Below, piece by piece: positions 58,020 through 64,000 of a stretch of DNA of 64,000 nt. Numbering within the stretch: the stretch's first letter is position 1; the number at the start of each line of letters is the position of its first letter. A program made the position numbers and the translations under genes. Under the pieces are notes generated by a model, which saw only the letters and a program-made list of their open reading frames with translations, was not told the DNA's origin and did no database searches. The DNA comes from Artemia franciscana (Eukaryota > Arthropoda > Branchiopoda > Anostraca > Artemiidae): the NCBI RefSeq assembly GCF_032884065.1, contig NC_088875.1, positions 42,765,291-42,829,290 of the forward strand, in the 5' to 3' direction.

Positions 58020-59345
58020 GGGGAACCCATCCCCAAAAGTGGCGCAAACTTAAGGAAAATTACAGCAATAACTCAAGATGTCCAATTAACCTATGCTAAA
58101 GGTTTCAAAGTCTTAAATTAAGAATACAAAAATTTGCATTTTCTCTAAGAAATTTTATGAAAAATGCATGGTTATTTGTTTGTTCTTTATCTTCATTGGA
58201 GATTGCGACGAAACAGTCGCTCTAGATTATTGGGAGGGGTTTCATTTGAATAAAGACTTTGAGTTCACAGAGGGCAACTAGGGTCTTGCAGCTAAAGATT
58301 AGCCCTTGGCATCACAATTTCAAGGTAGTTATTATAATTGGAAACGTCAAAACATATATGTGTATAAACATATTTGAAGATTGTGTGACTTATGCAGGCA
58401 TGGGGGAGGACCTAAAGTTATGGAGGATATCTCATTTTCTAGAAGGTTTATAAATAAATATTTTGGTCAAGAATTTTTCAAGGTAACTGTAATCCTAACC
58501 TTTAAGTGATCAAAAAATTGGAGGGCAACCAGGGTCCCTCCCACACCCCAAATTGTCTGATCAAAATTCTAAGGTAGCAATTTTGTTCAGCAGAGTTGAG
58601 AGGTCAAATAAATATGTATTTGGAGATATCATGACTCCCCCCCACACACACATCACCTTGGGAAAGGTCTTTAAACTACAAGATTTGCCTATTATTTAGG
58701 TATAGTATTTGTTATTGGGAAGGGTGCATAAATTTTGGGTGAAGGGGGCAAATTTTCTGATGGTGGGATTATACATAGGGATAATTTTTCATAGGGAAGG
58801 AAGTTTCCAGGGGGGGAGGGGACTTTTTTCAGGGTAAATTTCACACTGGGGGAATTTGCCAGAATCCTTATAAAAAATTCTTCTTATGTCTTGCTTTCTC
58901 ATTGCCTATTCAATTTTGCACACAGAGATGTTACAGGTAATTGTCCAGGGTAAATTTTCACCAGGATTGAATTGTCAAGAGAATAAATCCTTGGGAAGGA
59001 GGGAATTTTCACTGAAGAGTAGCCAGATTTCCTGGCACTATTAAAAAAAACAGAAATTAAATAAAAAAAAACAAGTTGTTTCAACTGAAAGTAAGGAGCA
59101 ACATTAAAACTTAAAAGAAACAGAAATTATTCCATATATGAAAGGGGCTGTCCCCTCATCAACACCCCACTCTTTACACTAAAGATTGCCACTTTGTCCC
59201 AGCTCTACATTTTAAAGTATAAAAAACTTTAGTATAAAGAGCTGGGCACTGATGAGGGGATAGCCCCTTTCATATATAAAATAATTTCTGTTTATTTTAA
59301 GTTTTAATGTCGACCCTTACTTTCAGTTGAAAAAACTTGTTCTTT
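58020..59345 (+). repeat. Family A foldback repeat, copy 4
   Basis: The left part (58020-58480) is diverged. From 58500 the standard order is clear: gatcaaaaaattggagggca, gttgagaggtcaaataaata, then a foldback module at about 59085-59335 (cactctttacactaaag facing ctttagtataaagagct, flanked by ctttcatatataaaataattt). Confidence 0.82.
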
Positions 59346-59639
59346 TTTAAATTTCTATAAGAATCCATAGTTTGGGTTGCTATTTGAATGTTACAGAAAC
59401 TTTTCCAATATTCTTTAATCCTAAAACAAACAGTATTAATTTGATTTTTAACTCCTGAAGTAGACCTGAGAAACAAAACTTAACATCATTTCCAAAAGAT
59501 TCTATCTATGCTCTTTGACAATCTGTGTACACTTACACTTTTTCTATTTATTTATATTGTAAGAGCAAACTTTGGAAAAACTTTAACTGTAAAAACTTTG
59601 CAGGAAGCTTATTTGATTAAATATTCAAACTTCTAGTTC

Positions 59640-59815
59640 TTCCTTTATAAGTCAAAGACAACCAGCCCACCCCATTTCCACAAAGGCATCCAATCAAAAT
59701 TTTCAGACAGCCATTTTCTTCAAAATAGTCCAAAGGCCAAATAACTATGCTTCCAGGTGTGAGCCTCCCTAGCCCCCAAGGAAAAGGCTGGAGTTATGCA
59801 AGTTGCTTATTGTTA
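59640..59815 (+). repeat. Short partial family A copy
   Basis: caatcaaaattttcagacag, ccattttcttcaaaatagtc and ggagttatgcaagttgctta match the family A mid-section in order; the rest is absent. Confidence 0.6.
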
Positions 59816-60014
59816 CTTTGATACTTTATTCACTTTGATACTTGGATTTACTGAATTACAGTGCGACTTTGATTTGCAGGGGATGGGCTTTAAGTTAAGC
59901 ACTTTTGTACTTTGATTACTTTTTGATTACTTGGATTTGATGCTTTGTTAGGTTGATATTGTTAATCATGAAATATCAGTTGATAATACAAACCCAACAG
60001 TTAGTGATAATAAA

Positions 60015-61600
60015 CTGTAAGTAAGGAGCAACACAGCTCTTTAGTAAACAAAACTCTAAAACACTGCATTTTGATATCAATAGATATTTCAAAAGAATCA
60101 GTTTGTTATACTGATTCCAAATATATAAGATTCACTAACTTTAGGGTAACCCATCAAAAGCTACAAGCCTGAAAAAAATGCCTGATTTTTGGAATAGGCA
60201 GGAAACACTCCCTAAAAGTCAATCCCAAAAAGTCTTAACGAAAATCACACCATGAGATCCAGCATATCAGAGAAATCTGTAGTAGAAGATTCAAGCTCCC
60301 ATCTACAAAAATGTGGAATTTTATTTTTACCAATAGAAAGATTTTGGATGCATGTTTCTTAGTTTGTTTTTTTTCATGCAGCAATTGCATCAAACCAACA
60401 GTCCTAGAATATTAGGAAAAGGCTCATTCAAAGGGAAGTTAAAATTTCTAGTGCACTTTTTAAGTGACAAAATAGATTGGAGGGCAACTAGCCCCCTCCC
60501 ACCCTTTTCCCTAGAAGTAATCCAATAAAAATGTTGAGATAGGCATTTTGTTCAAAATAGTTGTAAAGTCTGGTAACTATGCCTTTGGGATAACACATCC
60601 CCCCCCCAACAGCCCATGGGGAAAAGTCTGTCAGTCATGGAATTTGCCCATTGTTTCTGTATAGAATTTGTTATTGTAAAGTATGCAGAATTTTTTTTTG
60701 GGGGGGGGGAGAGCAGGTTTGATTTTCTGCTGGAGGCATTTTTCAAAATCAAAATTTTCCATGGGGAAGGAAGTTTCTGGGAGGAGGGTCAATTTTCCAA
60801 AGAAAATTTTACACTAGGGGAATTTGCCAAAATTCCTAAACAAAATACTTTTTATTTGTCTTATTTTCTCTTTGCTGACTCAATTGTACATGTGAACTCT
60901 TGAAGAATTGTCTAATGATGCATTTTTACTGGATTGGAATTGTCTAGAATATCTTCCCACATAGGGGGAGGGAGGGGATTTTCCATGCATTAAATTGTCC
61001 ATGGGAGAGTTTTCCATAGGATTAATTCTCCACAGGGGATTTTCCAAAGCATCAACTTTCGTCAATTAGGGAGCAAGGTATTTGAAGGACAACATTTCCA
61101 TGGAGGAGGAGATTTCTGGAATTATTTTAGAAACAATCAGATACTAAGCATTTTTCAAATTTCACTTGGAATTGCTTGCAAAGAATTTTGTAGGTTTTTT
61201 CCCAGCTAGAATGGAATTGCCTGAGGGCAATTTTCCTGGCAGGGGATATTCTTGTGAGAAAAACTTTTCAAGAAGCTGTTTTCCATGGTGGGAGAGCCAG
61301 ATTTCCCAGCATTATGCAAAAACAATCAGAAATTAAATAAAAAACAAGTTTTTTTCAACTGAAAGTAAGGAGCAGCACCAAAACCTAAAACAAAGAGAAA
61401 TTCTTATGGAGATGAGGGGTTGCCCCCTCCTCAATACCTTATGCTAAAGTTTGACTTTGTGTCCTAATCTTTTAAGAACGATTCCTGAAACACAAGGGCC
61501 ATTTAATAAGAATAATAAGCTTTTTTAGTTTTAAACAAAACTTTAGTATAAAGAGCAAGGTATTAAGGAGAGGGCAACCTTTTATTTAATCAAGCTTAAA
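60015..61600 (+). repeat. Family A foldback repeat, copy 5
   Basis: It starts aagtaaggagcaacacagct and tagtaaacaaaactctaaaa, then cactccctaaaagtcaatcc, gagataggcattttgttcaa, a G/A-rich section at 60690-61300 longer than in other copies, and a foldback module at about 61355-61595 (accttatgctaaagttt facing aactttagtataaagag). The frame at 60616-60903 lies inside it and is not a gene. Confidence 0.82.
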
Positions 61601-61689
61601 ACAAAATAAAATAACTACTAACAAGAGTTTGGCTACTGGCCTCTTCCCTAACTGTAAGAATATAAAGCCTACTGTGTCATTGGTGATAT

Positions 61690-63590
61690 ACTGAAAATTA
61701 TATGCATCTTGAAAAGAATTAATAAATTAATTATTAATATATTAATTACTGAAAGATCATCAGCTCAGGATTTTGTTTCATTACAATTTCAAATTTTTTC
61801 TAGAGTTCTAATAAGTACAAAAGAAAATACTTGTATTATTATCTGTTTTCAGTAAAGTGCCAATGATGCAATAGGCTGTATACTTTTACAATTAAAGAAG
61901 GGGGCAGTAGCCAAGTTCTTGTTTCTAGTGATTTTTGTTGGTTTCATGCTTGATTTGCCCATTCCAATTAAGTTTTACTTGTTTTAAGACTTATTAAGGG
62001 TGAGGTTTGTATTAACATAATATTCAGGTAGCTAAGAGACAAACTTTCATCTATTGTCAGAATTGGGTAAATATTTTGTAGCTCATATAATTGACTTATC
62101 AATAAAGTGGACATAACACTTGATGCCTTCTTTACAAATATAATAATCAATTCTATTGTAAATTCAAATTGAAGCACTTTTTGAGCTCTTGAAAATGACC
62201 AAAATATGGGGTATAAAAAGGCTTAAAACATTGGTCTCAAACTTACTGTTTCATTATAAACCCATTTTTTTAATGTTATATATTCCACAAGCACTCATTT
62301 TCTATGATTATGTTGGATAAATAAATTTTATTTTGCCATTTATGCTATTTTCTTCTTCCTTGACACTGAATTTTCAATTACTATAAAGTATGTGTTTTTT
62401 GGCCATTTTTGACAAAATAGTGCTGCATTTTCTCAGTGCCAAGATTATTTATAGTTAGGTTAGATTAGGTCAAAAAGTGCTTAAATTTGAATTTGTAATA
62501 GAAGCAATTATTATATTTGTAAAGAACATAAAAAAAGGCATTGAGTGGTATGTTCACTTTATTTGTAAGTCAATAATATGAACTACAGAAAATTTACCCA
62601 AAATTGCATCCTGAATACAAATTCAGCATTCATTGGTGTTGGAAATGAACTTTATCCCCCCGCTAATCTCTACATATACCATTCAGGGTATATATTTGCA
62701 CCTTAGGGAGGTGTGGGTAAAGTTCATTTCTGATGCAAATGAATGTTAAATTTGGATTCAGGGTGCAATTTTGACTACAGAGGTAAGTTTGGGCTTCACC
62801 ACAAGCCCCCCCTCCAATGTACAAACATATATCCTGAATTGGCATTAATAGGGGAGGCAGTAAAGTTCATTTCAAATATAAATGAACAGTCTTGAAAAGA
62901 ATTAGTAAATTTAAACTGAATATTTGACATGATATTAATTAGGCAACTGAAAGATCATCAGCTCATGATTTTATTTCACTACAATAACTTTTTTCTAAAG
63001 TTCTAAGAAGTAATAAAAGAAAATAAAAGAAATTAGTAAAAGTAATAAAAGAAAATATTTGCATTATAATCTTTTGCAGTAAAGTACCAATGATGCAATA
63101 GGCTGTATACTTTTACAGTTAAGGAAGGGGGCAGTAACCAAATTCTTGTGTGTAGTGATTTTTGTTGGTTTTATGTTTTTTTGGCATATTCATATTAAAT
63201 TTTACTTATTTTAAGACTTATTCAGAGCAAGACTTATATTAACAGACCATCCAGGTAGCTGAGAGATATATTTACCTCTATTGTCAGAATTCTATCCTGA
63301 ATCAAAATTCAATATTCATTGGTGTTGGAAATGAACTTTACCCCCCCCCCCCCCTAGATACCATTCAGGGTATATATTAGCACCCTAAGGAGGTGGGGGT
63401 AAAGTTCATTTCTGATTCAAATGAATTTTAAATTTGGATTCAGGACACAATTCTGACTACAGAGGTATGCTTGGACTTTACCACCCCTCTCCCCAATGTG
63501 CAAATATATATCCTGAATTGGCAAAAATAGGGGCAATGGTAAAGTTCATCTCTACTGTAAATGCAAGTTAAGTTTGGATGCAAGATGCAA
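61690..63590. repeat. Large local duplication containing two foldback elements
   Basis: About 61720-62070 and 62935-63300 are direct copies (gaaagatcatcagctca, ccaatgatgcaataggctgt, atacttttaca, gaagggggcagta). About 62595-62880 and 63290-63560 are a second pair of direct copies. Each of the latter is itself foldback: 62602-62665 (cattcattggtgttggaaat) faces 62707-62776 (gttcatttctgatgcaaatg). No coding content; C-runs lie at 62655 and 63342. Confidence 0.78.
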
Positions 63591-63599
63591 TTCCACTAT

Positions 63600-64000
63600 A
63601 GAGGCAAGTTTATTTCTTAGCCGCCAGAATAGTCTATTAATACAAACCTTATCTCTTATTTATTTGCTTATATTAGCCTAGTACATGTAGTATATAGGCT
63701 TACTATGATTGTCTATTCAATTTTTGTTTTTTATTGAATAGGCTAGCTAGTAGGCCTAAGCTTTTTGTTTGTTTAAAGCTTGATTTAAGAATTCAATTTA
63801 AGTTATATGTGTCTTAAGATTTATTTATACAATAGGCCTACCTGTTGCATATTTGTTTGCTACAAGCAACATAGCTTAAAACGTGTTTCATTTTACTAAC
63901 TTTGCCCCTTTTCAAGACGGCAAAAGTAGCTAAACTAGAATTTTACCAAAATTTGGCCCAGAAAGGAATTTATATTAGCCTAGAGAGAGTATATTTGGCT
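63600..64000. other. Window end, mostly unassigned
   Basis: AT-rich. A segment at about 63895-63960 (aagacggcaaaagtagctaa, then actagaattttaccaaa) resembles the arm ends of the foldback element at 2005-2790. Confidence 0.45.

Noticed and set aside
1-64000. LTR retrotransposons, endogenous retroviruses or Polinton-type elements
   Set aside because: I saw no paired long terminal repeats, gag/protease/integrase motifs or capsid-like frames; all recognisable retroelement pieces are LINE, SINE or Penelope-like.

Overview
This is a stretch of AT-rich animal genome: host genes with long introns, buried in old and recent repeats. The organism is almost certainly an arthropod, because the window carries a sulfakinin neuropeptide precursor (DYGHMRF-amide core). 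The long introns and dense foldback repeats would fit a large crustacean genome, for example a brine-shrimp-like branchiopod. That species guess is inference and weak. One 100-base assembly gap lies at 25719-25818.

Three host genes are supported. (1) A type-A DnaJ/Hsp40 co-chaperone (DNAJA2-like) is on the + strand, with five coding exons at 6498-6566, 10534-10808, 16061-16141, 19665-19798 and 21559-21900. They join in frame into 301 residues holding the J domain, the G/F region, all four CxxCxG zinc motifs and most of the substrate-binding domain. The last ~110 residues were not found and may lie in or beyond the gap. (2) A sulfakinin precursor is on the + strand (exons 46299-46486 and 51610-51806), a 124-residue secreted prohormone with a single amidated peptide. 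(3) An Mpv17/PMP22-family gene, closest in motif to MPV17L2, is on the - strand (56439-56996), in one coding exon preceded by a splice acceptor.

Layout. 0-6.4 kb: LINE fragments, a foldback element, a tRNA-derived SINE with a clean 12-base target duplication, and a Penelope-like fragment. 6.5-21.9 kb: the DnaJ gene, whose introns hold an inverted pair of a ~1 kb repeat (family B) around exons 3 and 4, a second Penelope-like fragment, a LINE 3' end and a proline-tRNA-like relic. 22-31 kb: a decayed tandem copy of DnaJ exon 5, the gap, a possible signal-peptide exon at 26341-26464, a hAT transposase relic and LINE relics. 32-36.2 kb: a 152-base satellite of about 22-23 units, broken by a LINE insertion. 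36.3-46 kb: unidentified coding-like remnants and the first long copy of a foldback repeat (family A). 46-52 kb: the sulfakinin gene, with another family A copy in its intron. 52.8-56.1 kb: a LINE split by a third family A copy. 56.4-57 kb: the Mpv17-like gene. 57-64 kb: two more family A copies and a duplicated foldback-bearing segment.

The three host genes show no functional link to each other (protein folding, peptide hormone signalling, mitochondrial membrane). The most interesting signals are the satellite with CRE/ATF-like motifs and higher-order structure, the single-peptide sulfakinin precursor with a possible alternative signal exon, the inverted repeats flanking DnaJ exons 3-4, and the family A foldback repeat. 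I did not find convincing evidence of a wholly new biological system.
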